A DNA stretch of 64,000 nucleotides from Bacteroidales bacterium (GCA_017630155.1 JAGBVU010000031.1:124001-188000), one strand, 5' to 3'; positions 45,362 through 55,902 are shown, counted from the stretch's first letter. Numbers and translations: made by a program. The notes: generated by a model not told the origin, from the sequence alone.

Positions 45362-47764
45362 ATGAAACTTAAAACATTAGCGATTACCATTGGGGCTATG
45401 CTCCTGGCTTTCAACCTTTCGGCGCAGAGTGCAGCGGAACTGCAGATGGCTAAAAAGATGGCGAAAGCCCAAGGCTACAGCGATGCAGAGATTAATGCCC
45501 TAATCAACCAGCAGATGGGACTAACCGGAGGAAAGGATGGCGTGAAAACTGTAGATCCTACCAAAAAGATTACCCGTACCCCTGCTGAGACTATGACCGA
45601 GGAGCAGTTTACCAAATATCAGGACTCTGTATGGGTAGATGCTCCCAAGGAGATGACATTGGTAGAGAAACTGGCCAAGCTTGAGGAGTATGAGAAGAAA
45701 GAGGAGTCTGACAAGGTTTACGGACACGACATATTCGAATCCCCATATCTTAGCTTTATGCCAAGTTACAACATCCCCACCCCTGCAAACTACAAACTTG
45801 CAGCCGGTGATGAGGTGGTAATTGATTTGTGGGGTGCAGTATATCAGTCTCTCACTCAGGAGATATCACCTGAAGGGAGCATCATCGTTCCGGAGTTGGG
45901 CCCTGTATATCTTATCGGCCAGACCATAGAGCAGGCAGAGAAGACACTCAAGGTGGCACTCGGCAAGATCTTCTCAGGGATTAACAGCGAAGAGCCTACC
46001 ACTTTCTTCCGTATATCTCTCGGCCAGATCCGCTCGTTTGCCATCAACGTCGTGGGTGATGTGAAGAAACCGGGAACATATACACTTCCATCCCTTTCGA
46101 CAGTGTCATCTGCACTTTATCTTGCAGGTGGTCCAAGCAAGACAGGTTCAGTACGTGATATCCGCATCTACCGCAACAATAAACTTGTCGAGAAATTTGA
46201 CCTCTACAAATTTATGCTTGACGGCAACTTCAAGACCAACCTCAGACTTGAGGACAACGACCTGATTAAAGTATCACCATATGTCAATCTTGTAAAAGTA
46301 GACGGCAATGTCAAGCGCCCTATGACCTATGAGATGGTTGATGGTGAGACAGTATCAAAACTTATCGAATATGCAGGTGGGTTTGCAGGTGATGCAAATC
46401 AGGAGAGGATCCACATCACACGCCAAAAAGGTGTTAGAAGCGAGAGCTTCGATGTGACAAGAAAGGATTTTGCATCATTCCAGCTGATGGATGGTGACTC
46501 GATCACAGTTTCGACCAACATAGTGGAGAACAGAAACAGGGTAGTGATAGAGGGTGCTGTATGGCATCAGGGTTCTTATGCTATCTCTGATACACTCAAT
46601 ACACTCCAGCAACTCATCGCTGCAGCTGGTGGCGTGAAAGATGATGTATATAAAGAGCGAGGTTATATCCAGAGATTCAACGAGCGTCGCGATACCATTG
46701 CCCTCCACTTCAATGTGGACAATGTCCTTAACGGCACTGAAGAGGTGATGCTTATGCCTGATGACTCTATCCGCATCTTTGCGCACAGGGAGTTTGAGAA
46801 GAGATCATTTGTGTACACATTTGGAGAGGTTAACAAGCCTGATACTTTTGTATTCAGACCAGGTATGACACTTGGCGATATTATTCTCCTCTCTGACGGC
46901 TTCACACTTGGTGCTGCCAAATCAAATGTGGATGTGGCCCGCAGAAACAGTGAAAATGCCAAAGCAGCAGGCGATACCATCGCCACAGTGTTCAATTTCA
47001 ACCTGGAGGATAATCCTCAGGATCTCAATTTTGAACTTTCACCATTTGATATAGTCTTCGTAAGGGTACTTCCTAACTACAAACAGCAGCAGACCATCAC
47101 AGTAGAGGGACAAGTCAACTTCCCTGGTAAGTATGTGGTGGAGAAAAGTGTTGTAAGGATATCTGACGTTATAAAGAAAGCCGGTGGGGTAAATAAAGAT
47201 GCATACGTCAGAGGTGCTACAGTGGAGAGAAAACTTACCGATGCAGAGTATGAGAGGGCTGTAGCAGCTAGAGAGATGGCGCTCCGTCAGATAGATGCAG
47301 ATCCTGAACTCATACCTGAGATCAATCGTGAAGAGAGATACAAAGTGGGTATCGACCTTCAGGCAGCATTGGACAATCCAGGCTCATTTGCTGATGTAGT
47401 GCTTCAGGAGGATGATATTGTCTCGATCCCTAAGATGAACAATACTGTTAAGATATCGGGTGGTGTCCTCTATACCAACGTGGTAACCTATGATCCATCA
47501 CTCAAACCAAAAGATTATATAGATATGGCGGGTGGCTACACCAAAGGCTCCATCAGGAAAAATACCTATATAGTATATATGAACGGAAAAGTATCTAAAA
47601 AAGGTACATCCAATTATAAAATCGAGCCTGGCTGTGAGATCATAGTCCCTGTGAAGGATGCGGAACAAATAAGAAGGGTAACTGCAGCCGAAATTGTATC
47701 TATTGCTACATCTACAGCTTCTCTTGGTGCAATGGTTATAAGTATTTTTAACTCTTTAAAATAA
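45362..47764 (+). CDS. Wza-like polysaccharide export protein with SLBB domains
   Basis: 800 residues. A signal peptide (1-20, cut after LSA/Q) is followed by a helical segment (MAKKMAKAQGYSDAEINALINQQMG). Next is a Poly_export domain (residues of about 135-230, LAAGDEVVIDLWG) and then several SLBB repeats (such as VVGDVKKPGTYTLPSLSTVSSALYLAGGPSKTGSVRDIRIYRN, VEGQVNFPGKYVVEKSVVRISDVIKKAGGVN). The C-terminus ends in a hydrophobic helix (AEIVSIATSTASLGAMVISIF). It should form the outer-membrane channel for the capsule or exopolysaccharide, and it works with the Wzz-like protein at 47774. Confidence 0.92.
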   Translation: MKLKTLAITIGAMLLAFNLSAQSAAELQMAKKMAKAQGYSDAEINALINQQMGLTGGKDGVKTVDPTKKITRTPAETMTEEQFTKYQDSVWVDAPKEMTLVEKLAKLEEYEKKEESDKVYGHDIFESPYLSFMPSYNIPTPANYKLAAGDEVVIDLWGAVYQSLTQEISPEGSIIVPELGPVYLIGQTIEQAEKTLKVALGKIFSGINSEEPTTFFRISLGQIRSFAINVVGDVKKPGTYTLPSLSTVSSALYLAGGPSKTGSVRDIRIYRNNKLVEKFDLYKFMLDGNFKTNLRLEDNDLIKVSPYVNLVKVDGNVKRPMTYEMVDGETVSKLIEYAGGFAGDANQERIHITRQKGVRSESFDVTRKDFASFQLMDGDSITVSTNIVENRNRVVIEGAVWHQGSYAISDTLNTLQQLIAAAGGVKDDVYKERGYIQRFNERRDTIALHFNVDNVLNGTEEVMLMPDDSIRIFAHREFEKRSFVYTFGEVNKPDTFVFRPGMTLGDIILLSDGFTLGAAKSNVDVARRNSENAKAAGDTIATVFNFNLEDNPQDLNFELSPFDIVFVRVLPNYKQQQTITVEGQVNFPGKYVVEKSVVRISDVIKKAGGVNKDAYVRGATVERKLTDAEYERAVAAREMALRQIDADPELIPEINREERYKVGIDLQAALDNPGSFADVVLQEDDIVSIPKMNNTVKISGGVLYTNVVTYDPSLKPKDYIDMAGGYTKGSIRKNTYIVYMNGKVSKKGTSNYKIEPGCEIIVPVKDAEQIRRVTAAEIVSIATSTASLGAMVISIFNSLK

Positions 47765-47773
47765 ATCTAGACT

Positions 47774-48916
47774 ATGAATTTAGGTAGTAGTGAAATTAGC
47801 ATAGCTGCATTGATATCGAGATTGTGGTCAAAAAAGATATTTATAGGCAAGATTGTTTTGTGCTTTTCTATTATTGGTTTATTGGTGGCAATAACATCAC
47901 CTGTAGAATATACTTCTTCATGTTCATTTATTCCCCAATACTCTAGTTCCTCACAAAGAAGTTCAGCTTCATCTCTTGCTGCATTAGCAGGTATCAATTT
48001 AGGAGGACCCGAAGTCCAATCATTATCTCCAAGCTTATATCCCCAACTTTTTGATAATGTAAAATTCCAAAAGGAACTGATATATTCAAAAGTAATATTT
48101 GAAAATATTGATGAGCCCATAACATTATTAGAGTATTATTCTAATCCTAAATACAGAAAACTTTCTTTTTTTGATTTTATAAAAAAATATACTATTGGTT
48201 TACCAGGACTTATCATATCAAAATTTTCAAAACCTACATCAAACGAATCAAGTGATGTAATTCACATAACACAAGATGATGATTTATACACATATACAAG
48301 AAAAGAGTATAATTGCATAAATACTTTGAAAAGTAAGATAATTATTTCTTCAGATGGAGGAAAAGGGCTTGTAACAATTACAACTAAGTCAGGTGATGCC
48401 CAGTCTTCTGCAGAATTATGTAATATAGTGTTTGAATTATTAGAGAAATTCGTCACTGAATTCAAGATATCTAAAGCATATACGCAGTATGAATTCATAA
48501 AAAGAAGATATAAAGAAACAAGAGAAGATTTTGAACATAAACAAAAGTTGCTTGCTGAGTTCCAAGATGCTAATAGGGTTTTATCATCAGCAAAAGCTAA
48601 GATACAACTTCATAAACTGACAGCGGAATATGATTTAGCAAATTCAATCAATTCTGAAATGGCTAGACAACTTGTTCAAGCAGAACTTCAAGTAAAACAG
48701 GATGCCCCAATATTTACCCAACTAAAGCCAATTACTGTTCCCTTAGATAGATCTAAACCATATAGATTAATGATTTTTATTTTATGGTTACTCATGGGAT
48801 TCTTTATTAGTTGTTCGACAGTTTTATTTTTGGATTTTTTAAAATTTATGGGTTCACCATATCCTTCAAAATGGGATGTAGAAATAAATTTTATAAGAGA
48901 ACAGGCAAATCAATAA
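47774..48916 (+). CDS. Wzz-like chain-length determinant
   Basis: 380 residues. Two membrane segments (about 22-42 and 335-357) flank a large periplasmic part with the start VEYTSSCSFIPQYSSSSQRSSASSLAALAGINLGG, typical of polysaccharide co-polymerases, and a coiled coil near 240-290. The C-terminus lacks a tyrosine kinase domain. It controls polymer length and contacts the Wza-like protein. Base composition becomes visibly AT-rich from here, unlike the preceding gene. Confidence 0.85.
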   Translation: MNLGSSEISIAALISRLWSKKIFIGKIVLCFSIIGLLVAITSPVEYTSSCSFIPQYSSSSQRSSASSLAALAGINLGGPEVQSLSPSLYPQLFDNVKFQKELIYSKVIFENIDEPITLLEYYSNPKYRKLSFFDFIKKYTIGLPGLIISKFSKPTSNESSDVIHITQDDDLYTYTRKEYNCINTLKSKIIISSDGGKGLVTITTKSGDAQSSAELCNIVFELLEKFVTEFKISKAYTQYEFIKRRYKETREDFEHKQKLLAEFQDANRVLSSAKAKIQLHKLTAEYDLANSINSEMARQLVQAELQVKQDAPIFTQLKPITVPLDRSKPYRLMIFILWLLMGFFISCSTVLFLDFLKFMGSPYPSKWDVEINFIREQANQ

Positions 48917-49000
48917 TATAATAAGTAATATCATTATTAAATAAGAACATTTTTATATTAATCATTTTCTAGATAGTGATATTATAGGTTTAATTAATTC

Positions 49001-49915
49001 ATGAAAGGTATAGTACTCGCAGGCGGATCAGGAACACGCCTCTATCCAATTACTAAAGGTATCAGCAAACAGTTAATGCCGATATATGATAAACCAATGG
49101 TTTATTATCCAATAAGTGTACTAATGCTCGCTGGAATAAGAGATATCCTTATCATCTCTACTCCTCATGATCTTCCAGGTTTCAAACGTCTGCTTGGAGA
49201 CGGCTCGGACTATGGTGTGAACTTTACATATGCTGAGCAACCATCTCCAGATGGACTAGCTCAGGCATTTACAATTGGAGCTGAATTCATTGGTGGTGAT
49301 AGTGCTTGTTTAGTACTTGGTGATAACATCTTCTATGGCAGTTACTTCACTCCCATGCTCAAAGAGGCAGTTCGTGCAGCTGACGAGGATGGCAAAGCAA
49401 CTATTTTCGGTTATTGGGTTAATGATCCTGAGCGTTATGGTGTAGCAGAATTCGATAAGAATGGTAACTGTCTCAGTATCGAAGAAAAACCAAAAGAACC
49501 TAAGAGCAACTATGCTGTTCCTGGACTATACTTTTATCCGAACAAAGTTGTAGAAGTAGCAAAGAACATTAAACCATCTGCACGTGGTGAGTATGAGATT
49601 ACCACAGTTAATCAGGTATTCCTCGAAGCAAAAGAACTCAAGGTCCAGACTCTTGGACGCGGTTTCGCATGGCTCGATACAGGCACACATGACTCTCTTT
49701 CAGAGGCTTCAACTTTTGTAGAAGTAATTGAAAAACGTCAAGGACTCAAGATTGCCTGCCTTGAAGCTATCGCATACCGTAGAGGATGGATCACAGAGGA
49801 GCGCATGCAAGAGCTCGCACAACCTATGATAAAGAACCAGTACGGACAGTATCTTCTTCAGGTCATCGAAGAAAGAAAACGCGAAATTAACTCAGACTCA
49901 TTCAGAAAACTCTAA
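49001..49915 (+). CDS. rfbA: Glucose-1-phosphate thymidylyltransferase
   Basis: 304 residues. [37 protein letters not shown] is the nucleotidyltransferase signature. It makes dTDP-glucose from glucose-1-phosphate and dTTP, the first step to dTDP-deoxy and amino sugars. One base separates it from rfbB. rfbC and rfbD, needed for rhamnose, are not found in the window. Its G+C is higher than that of the Wzz gene and the later genes. Confidence 0.95.
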   Translation: MKGIVLAGGSGTRLYPITKGISKQLMPIYDKPMVYYPISVLMLAGIRDILIISTPHDLPGFKRLLGDGSDYGVNFTYAEQPSPDGLAQAFTIGAEFIGGDSACLVLGDNIFYGSYFTPMLKEAVRAADEDGKATIFGYWVNDPERYGVAEFDKNGNCLSIEEKPKEPKSNYAVPGLYFYPNKVVEVAKNIKPSARGEYEITTVNQVFLEAKELKVQTLGRGFAWLDTGTHDSLSEASTFVEVIEKRQGLKIACLEAIAYRRGWITEERMQELAQPMIKNQYGQYLLQVIEERKREINSDSFRKL

Positions 49916-49916
49916 C

Positions 49917-51050
49917 ATGAAAAGAAATATAGTAATCACAGGTGGTGCCGGTTTTATCGGCTCTCATGTAGTACGCCTTTTCGTTAATAAATATCCAGAG
50001 TATAATATTATCAATCTTGATAAGCTTACTTATGCAGGCAACTTGGCTAATCTTAAAGATGTTGAAGACAAGCCAAACTATAAGTTCGTTAAGATGGATA
50101 TCTGTGATTTTGATGCGTTCTATCAGCTGATGCAAGATGAGAAAATTGACGGAATAATTCATTTGGCAGCGGAATCACATGTAGATCGCTCAATTAAGGA
50201 TCCTTTCACTTTTGCCAAGACAAATGTAATGGGAACACTTGCTCTTCTTCAAGCGGCGAAACTTTATTGGGAAAGCCTTCCTGATAAGTACGAAGGGAAG
50301 AGATTCTATCATATCTCAACTGATGAAGTTTATGGAACTCTCTCAATGAATCATCCTGAAGGTGTAGAGCCTCCTTTTAAGACAGTTGCTTCATCAGAGG
50401 GTCACAAAGCATATGGTGATAACTTCTTCTATGAAACAACCAAGTATGATCCTCATTCACCATATAGCGCATCTAAGGCTTCGTCAGATCATTTCGTTCG
50501 TGCGTATCATGATACTTATGGTATGCCTACAATTGTTACAAATTGTTCTAACAACTATGGCCCTTATCAGTTCCCTGAGAAGTTAATCCCACTTTTTATT
50601 AACAACATTCGTAATAGAAAACCTCTTCCTGTATACGGAAAGGGCGAAAATGTTCGTGACTGGCTTTTTGTTGAAGACCATGCACGTGCAATTGATATAA
50701 TTTTTCATGAGGGTCAAGTGGCTGAAACATACAATATTGGCGGATTCAACGAGTGGAAGAATATTGATCTTATTAAGGTAATGATTAAGACAGTTGATAA
50801 GATTCTTGGAAATCCTGAGGGACACAGCCTTGATCTCATCACATACGTTACAGACCGTCTTGGTCATGATGCTCGTTATGCAATCGACTCTACAAAACTC
50901 CAAAAAGAATTAGGTTGGGAGCCAAGTCTTCAGTTTGAGGAAGGAATCGAGAAGACTGTACGTTGGTATCTTGATAATCAGGAGTGGATGGATAATGTTA
51001 CTAGTGGGGACTATCTGAAATATTATGAGGATATGTATAAAACTATATAA
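49917..51050 (+). CDS. rfbB: dTDP-glucose 4,6-dehydratase
   Basis: 377 residues. The Rossmann motif GGAGFIGSHV, the HLAAESHVDRS stretch and the SDR catalytic YSASKASSDH (Tyr-x-x-x-Lys) are present. It converts dTDP-glucose to dTDP-4-keto-6-deoxyglucose, the branch point for rhamnose and for 4-amino-4,6-dideoxy sugars. In this locus, the DegT aminotransferase downstream is a likely user of its product. Confidence 0.95.
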   Translation: MKRNIVITGGAGFIGSHVVRLFVNKYPEYNIINLDKLTYAGNLANLKDVEDKPNYKFVKMDICDFDAFYQLMQDEKIDGIIHLAAESHVDRSIKDPFTFAKTNVMGTLALLQAAKLYWESLPDKYEGKRFYHISTDEVYGTLSMNHPEGVEPPFKTVASSEGHKAYGDNFFYETTKYDPHSPYSASKASSDHFVRAYHDTYGMPTIVTNCSNNYGPYQFPEKLIPLFINNIRNRKPLPVYGKGENVRDWLFVEDHARAIDIIFHEGQVAETYNIGGFNEWKNIDLIKVMIKTVDKILGNPEGHSLDLITYVTDRLGHDARYAIDSTKLQKELGWEPSLQFEEGIEKTVRWYLDNQEWMDNVTSGDYLKYYEDMYKTI

Positions 51051-51053
51051 TCA

Positions 51054-52520
51054 ATGACCAAAGAGACATCTCTAAGAAATAAAACTATAAATGGTGTAGG
51101 ATGGAGTTTTATAGATAGTTTTGCTGGTCAGATCGTCTCTTTTATTGTGGGACTTGTATTAGCAAGATTACTTTCACCCGAAGAATATGGTCTTATAGGT
51201 ATAATTACCATATTTATAGTTGTGTTTAACAGTATAATAGATAGTGGGTTTTCAAGTGCATTGATAAGAAAGCCAGATGCCAATAGTACAGATTATAATA
51301 CAGTATTTTTTATAAATCTTCTATTGAGTATCCTTCTTTCTATTCTGATGTTCTTTGGTGCACCTTTGATTGCTCAATTTTTTGATAGAGTGGAACTATT
51401 GTCCCTTACAAGGGTAATGTCCATTATATTAGTGATAAACGCATTGGCAATTATCCCTAATGTAATACTTTCAAAAGATATTAATTTTAAAATCAAAACA
51501 AAAGTTTCCATAATATCTTCTTTGGTCAGTGGTATTGTAGGGATAACAATGGCATTAAGCAATTTAGGTGTTTGGTCTTTAGTAGGGCAACAATTGTCAC
51601 GACAAACTTTATCTTCTATTCTCTTATGGGTTTATACTCAATGGAAACCAAGATTTTCAATTTCGATAAAGAGTTTCAAAGAATTATTCGGATTCAGTTG
51701 GAAATTGCTTATATCCACAATTATAGATAAAGTGTGGAGTCAAATTTATCAAGTAATTATAGGTAAATATTATAGTCCAGCTATATTAGGACATTTTACT
51801 AGATCAATTAATTTTACTTCTTTATTTTCAACTAATCTTGATTCTGTGGTACAAAGGGTTAGTTATCCTGTTTTAAGTTCTATTCAGAATGATAAGTCAA
51901 GATTAAAATATGGTTACAAAAAAATCATTAAAGTATCAATGTTATTAACATTTACTTTAATGTTTGGATTGGCTGCAGTCGCAAAACCTATGATTTTGGT
52001 CTTAATAGGTGAAAGATGGTTACCATGTGTTCCATTTATACAAATATTATGTATAAGCAGTAGCCTATATCCATTACATTCTTTAAATTTAAATATGTTA
52101 CAGATACAGGGAAGGAGTGACCTTTTCTTAAAATTAGAGATAATTAAAAAGTTTATATCTATTGGACCTCTTATAGTTGGTATATTTATAGATATATATT
52201 GGATGTTATTGGGTGGTGTAATAACAGGATTATTTGCCTACTATTTAAATTCATATTATTCTGGAATTTTCTTAAATTATAATATAAAGGAACAGATAAA
52301 AGATATTCTCCCTAGTTTTGTAGTAGCAATAACTATGGCATTGATAGTATTTGCATTTAGTTTTATCCCGATCAATCATTTCATTTTATTTCCTTTGCAG
52401 TTGCTTGTTGGTGCATTAGTAATTATAGGAATCAGTGAAGTTTTAAGATTACCTGAATATCTTGAAATAAAAAGTATAATATTCCCCATCATTACCAGGA
52501 AATTTATAAAACAACGATAA
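51054..52520 (+). CDS. Wzx-like flippase (MOP superfamily)
   Basis: 488 residues with about 14 membrane segments. The start TINGVGWSFIDSFAGQIVSFIVGLVLARLLSPEEYGLIGI is typical of the polysaccharide exporter (Wzx/RfbX) branch of the MATE/MOP superfamily. It moves lipid-linked repeat units across the inner membrane. AT-rich compared to the host genes. No Wzy polymerase is yet recognised in the window, though it might lie further on. Confidence 0.88.
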   Translation: MTKETSLRNKTINGVGWSFIDSFAGQIVSFIVGLVLARLLSPEEYGLIGIITIFIVVFNSIIDSGFSSALIRKPDANSTDYNTVFFINLLLSILLSILMFFGAPLIAQFFDRVELLSLTRVMSIILVINALAIIPNVILSKDINFKIKTKVSIISSLVSGIVGITMALSNLGVWSLVGQQLSRQTLSSILLWVYTQWKPRFSISIKSFKELFGFSWKLLISTIIDKVWSQIYQVIIGKYYSPAILGHFTRSINFTSLFSTNLDSVVQRVSYPVLSSIQNDKSRLKYGYKKIIKVSMLLTFTLMFGLAAVAKPMILVLIGERWLPCVPFIQILCISSSLYPLHSLNLNMLQIQGRSDLFLKLEIIKKFISIGPLIVGIFIDIYWMLLGGVITGLFAYYLNSYYSGIFLNYNIKEQIKDILPSFVVAITMALIVFAFSFIPINHFILFPLQLLVGALVIIGISEVLRLPEYLEIKSIIFPIITRKFIKQR

Positions 52521-52525
52521 AGTAT

Positions 52526-53722
52526 ATGGACAATAAACAAATCACGGTAACTAGTCCGTTACTTCCCAATTTGGATGAGTTTCACGAACTTTTAAAAGAG
52601 ATTTGGGATTCAAAGTGGATTACAAATAACGGTTCTTTTCATCGTCAGTTGGAAGCCGCACTTGCAGAATATCTCAAGGTTCCTTATGTGTCATTATTTA
52701 CAAATGGGACTCTTCCTCTTCTTACAGCCCTTCAAGCTTTGAGAATAACCGGAGAAGTCATAACCACACCATATTCTTTTGTTGCAACAACTCATTCTAT
52801 TTGGTGGAATGGTTGTAAACCTGTCTTTGTGGATGTGGATCCAAAGACAGGTAATATGGATCCTGATAAAATTGAAGCTGCAATTACTCCTAAGACAACA
52901 GCCATTATGCCTGTTCACTGCTATGGTAAACCATGTGATGTGCGTAGAATCAAAGAGATAGCTGATAAGTATGGTTTAAAGGTAATTTATGATGCAGCAC
53001 ATGCCTTCGCTTTGGAGATTCCAAAGAACGAAGCAGACTATAAGCTTGCTTTTGATGAAGCAAACAATGTTTTTAATCCATCACAAGCTTCAAGAAAGAT
53101 TGAGGTAGAGACAGAATCAATCCTTAATTGGGGTGATATGTCAACCTTGAGCTTCCATGCAACTAAGGTGTATAATACCATTGAAGGAGGTGCTATGATT
53201 ATGCACGATGCCGAAACTAAGAAGCGTATTGACTATCTGAAGAATTTTGGCTTTGCTGGTGAGACTACCGTTGTTGGCCCTGGTATCAACTCCAAGGTGG
53301 ATGAGATGCGTGCCGCTTATGGTCTTTTGAACTTGAAACAGGTAGATGCTGCTATCGAAGCTCGCAAGAAGACAGCTGATACATATCGTGAAGCATTGAG
53401 AGGTGTAGATGGCTTGACCTTCTACGAAGATATGCCTGGTGTAAAGCACAATTACTCCTATTTCCCTATATTCATAGATGCTGAGAAATATGGAATGACT
53501 CGTGATGAAATTTACTTCAAGATGAAGGAATCAAATGTTCTTGGTAGACGTTATTTCTATCCTCTAATTAGTGAGTTCTCTACGTATAGAGGCTTGGAGT
53601 CTGCTCGTAGAGAAAATCTTCTTAATGCTCATAAGATGGCGGATACTGTTATCTGCTTGCCTATGCATCACGAGTTGAGTGATGGAGATATGGAAAGAAT
53701 ACTTAAACTGCTAGTAAAGTAA
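52526..53722 (+). CDS. DegT/DnrJ/EryC1 sugar aminotransferase
   Basis: 398 residues. A PLP-dependent enzyme that aminates keto sugars. The PLP lysine is Lys214 in SFHATKVYNTIEGG, and the Asp ligand is in VIYDAAHAFALE (Asp156). The segment of about residues 164-200 (PKNEADYKLAFDEANNVF and following) is an insertion in a place where typical members have about ten residues. A dTDP-4-keto-6-deoxyhexose from RfbAB is the likely substrate. Three bases separate it from the ATP-grasp gene. Confidence 0.9.
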   Translation: MDNKQITVTSPLLPNLDEFHELLKEIWDSKWITNNGSFHRQLEAALAEYLKVPYVSLFTNGTLPLLTALQALRITGEVITTPYSFVATTHSIWWNGCKPVFVDVDPKTGNMDPDKIEAAITPKTTAIMPVHCYGKPCDVRRIKEIADKYGLKVIYDAAHAFALEIPKNEADYKLAFDEANNVFNPSQASRKIEVETESILNWGDMSTLSFHATKVYNTIEGGAMIMHDAETKKRIDYLKNFGFAGETTVVGPGINSKVDEMRAAYGLLNLKQVDAAIEARKKTADTYREALRGVDGLTFYEDMPGVKHNYSYFPIFIDAEKYGMTRDEIYFKMKESNVLGRRYFYPLISEFSTYRGLESARRENLLNAHKMADTVICLPMHHELSDGDMERILKLLVK

Positions 53723-53726
53723 GAAT

Positions 53727-54935
53727 ATGAAGCAAAAAAAACTGATGCTGCTTGGTGGTTTGCGTTACCTTCTACCTGTTATCGAAGAGGCTCACAATTT
53801 GGGTGCATATGTTATAACAGCAGACTATCTACCCGATAATATTGCACATAAGTATAGTGACGAATACTGTAATGTGAGTATTATTGATAAGGAGGCTGTA
53901 TTGGTCAAAGCAAAAGAATTGGAGATAGATGGCATTCTTTCTCATGCCGTAGATCCTGGTGTAGTTTCTGCTGCATTCGTTGCTGAACAGATGGGTCTTC
54001 CATTCCAGACATCATACAAGTCTGCTTGTATTCTACAAGACAAATCACTTTTTCGCCAGTTTTTGATGGATAACGGCTTTAACTGCCCTCATGCAAAAGG
54101 ATATACTAATGTAGAAGATGCTCTTAATGATGTGAACTATTTCAATTGGCCTGTTATTGTAAAACCAGTAGATTCAGCTGGTAGCAAAGGTGTAACAAAA
54201 GTCGTAAACCCAAAAGATTTACCTTTGGCTATTGAATTTGCTTTGAGTTGTTCTATTTCCAAGAATTTTATTGTGGAAGATTTCTTGGACATTGTAGGGT
54301 ATCAGTCCAGTGCAGACATTTTTACTGTGGATGGCAAGTTAGTTTATCCTGCATATTCAGATCAGTTATTCGATAAGGATGCTGCAAACCCATTTACACC
54401 AGCAATTGAGATATGGCCGGCAAGTATGGAACAGCATTTTCAAGATGATTTAACAGAGCAATTGCAGAGACTCTTTACCTTGCTTGAAGTAAAGTCAGGT
54501 ATTTATAATGTTGAATCAAGAGTATGCTCGAATGGCAAAGCTTATATAATGGAAGTTTCTCCAAGAGGTGGAGGAAACCGTATAGCGGAACTCCAAGATA
54601 TGGCTACCAATCAGTCATTGATTCGAGCTGAAATATGTAAAGCATTGTCTTTACCTATGCATGATATTACAGCACCAGAATATGATGGTGTATGGTGCAA
54701 TTTTATCCTTCATTCATCTGTAGAGGGTACTTTAGAGTCTATCGATATCAATCCTGATTTTGAGCAGAAATATATCAAGGACAAGGGGTTTATTGTAGCA
54801 AAGGGGGACCATATTGTTCCATTTACTGGAGCTAATACTTCACTGGGAACCCTATTCCTGCGTGCAGAGACTCGTGATGAACTGGATCGCGTGTTGGAAA
54901 ATATTAACAATAACGTCAGAATCGTGTTGTCATGA
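53727..54935 (+). CDS. ATP-grasp ligase 1 (PurK/biotin-carboxylase-like)
   Basis: 402 residues. The N-terminal Rossmann-like part begins KLMLLGGLRYLLPVIEEAHNLGAYVITADY. The ATP-grasp region contains VIVKPVDSAGSKGV, the ATP-binding lysine and glycine-rich loop, and the Mg-binding MEVSPRGGGNRIAE near residue 275. Such enzymes form amide bonds by activating a carboxyl group with ATP. Its paralogue is at 55903. In this locus it could attach an amino acid to an amino sugar. Its stop overlaps the next ATG by four bases (ATGA). Confidence 0.85.
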   Translation: MKQKKLMLLGGLRYLLPVIEEAHNLGAYVITADYLPDNIAHKYSDEYCNVSIIDKEAVLVKAKELEIDGILSHAVDPGVVSAAFVAEQMGLPFQTSYKSACILQDKSLFRQFLMDNGFNCPHAKGYTNVEDALNDVNYFNWPVIVKPVDSAGSKGVTKVVNPKDLPLAIEFALSCSISKNFIVEDFLDIVGYQSSADIFTVDGKLVYPAYSDQLFDKDAANPFTPAIEIWPASMEQHFQDDLTEQLQRLFTLLEVKSGIYNVESRVCSNGKAYIMEVSPRGGGNRIAELQDMATNQSLIRAEICKALSLPMHDITAPEYDGVWCNFILHSSVEGTLESIDINPDFEQKYIKDKGFIVAKGDHIVPFTGANTSLGTLFLRAETRDELDRVLENINNNVRIVLS

Positions 54936-55900
54936 TAAAACCGATAGGTGGTTACTTTGAGTGGGAGTTTCCTGCAAACACTGGCTCATTTCCCCATTCT
55001 GATGGTGTCTTGCTCAATAGTGGACGTCATTCGTTGGAATACATATTGAAGTCTTTGGGCGTGATAAATCGTCTTTGGCTTCCTTATTATACATGTGATG
55101 TAGTGTTGCAGCCAATCCAGCGTCTGGGTATAACTTATTCATTCTATCATATAAATAAAGATCTTAAACTTGCAGGAGATGTTGTTTTAGCGGAAGGGGA
55201 ATACTTGATTTATACCAATTACTTTGGTATAATGGACGAGTATTGCAACGCATTGGCAGCTCGCTATGGTAATCAGCTTATATTGGACAATGCTCAAGCT
55301 TTTTATGCACCACATATAGAGGGAATCAACACGTTCTATAGCCCTCGCAAATATGTTGGTATTCCAGATGGCGGGATAGCTTATGTTAACAAACCATTAT
55401 ACTTAGAACTTGAGCAAGATTGCTCATACGGCAGATGTAGCCATTTGCTCAAAAGACATGAACTTGCTCCAATGGATGGGTATAACGATTTTAAGGATAC
55501 TTCTAATCAGATTGCAAGAGCGTCCTTATCTAATATGAGTAGTATAACTCAAAAAATTCTTCAATCGTTAGATTATGTAGCTATAAAAGAGAGAAGAATA
55601 GCAAACTTTTTATTCCTCCATGAGCATATCGCAAACTCCAATATGTTTAGTGTTCCAAATATAGATTCTTTTGCGTGTCCGATGGTTTATCCTTATTACA
55701 CAAATGATGGAGAGTTGAGGAAAAGGTTGATTACAAATCAAGTATTTGTAGCAACTTATTGGCCGAATGTATCGGATTGGTGTAAAGTAGGAGAAATAGA
55801 ATATGAATTATGTAAAAATATCATTCCTATCACTATTGATCAAAGATATGGTGAGGATGATATGAAAACAATTGTTAATATTATTAGAAATAGAATATAA
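54932..55900 (+). CDS. Short DegT-like PLP enzyme
   Basis: 322 residues, much shorter than DegT proteins (about 370-400). The PLP fold markers are preserved: Asp119 in LILDNAQAFYAP (position of the Asp in DAAHAFG) and Lys140 in FYSPRKYVGIPDGG. The N-terminal part with LNSGRHSLEYIL matches the start of aminotransferases (normally SGTxAL). The C-terminal part has diverged. It may be an aminotransferase, a decarboxylase or an inactive partner of the flanking ATP-grasp enzymes, with which its start overlaps by four bases. The overlap suggests they act in one process. Confidence 0.75.
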   Translation: MIKPIGGYFEWEFPANTGSFPHSDGVLLNSGRHSLEYILKSLGVINRLWLPYYTCDVVLQPIQRLGITYSFYHINKDLKLAGDVVLAEGEYLIYTNYFGIMDEYCNALAARYGNQLILDNAQAFYAPHIEGINTFYSPRKYVGIPDGGIAYVNKPLYLELEQDCSYGRCSHLLKRHELAPMDGYNDFKDTSNQIARASLSNMSSITQKILQSLDYVAIKERRIANFLFLHEHIANSNMFSVPNIDSFACPMVYPYYTNDGELRKRLITNQVFVATYWPNVSDWCKVGEIEYELCKNIIPITIDQRYGEDDMKTIVNIIRNRI

Positions 55901-55902
55901 GA

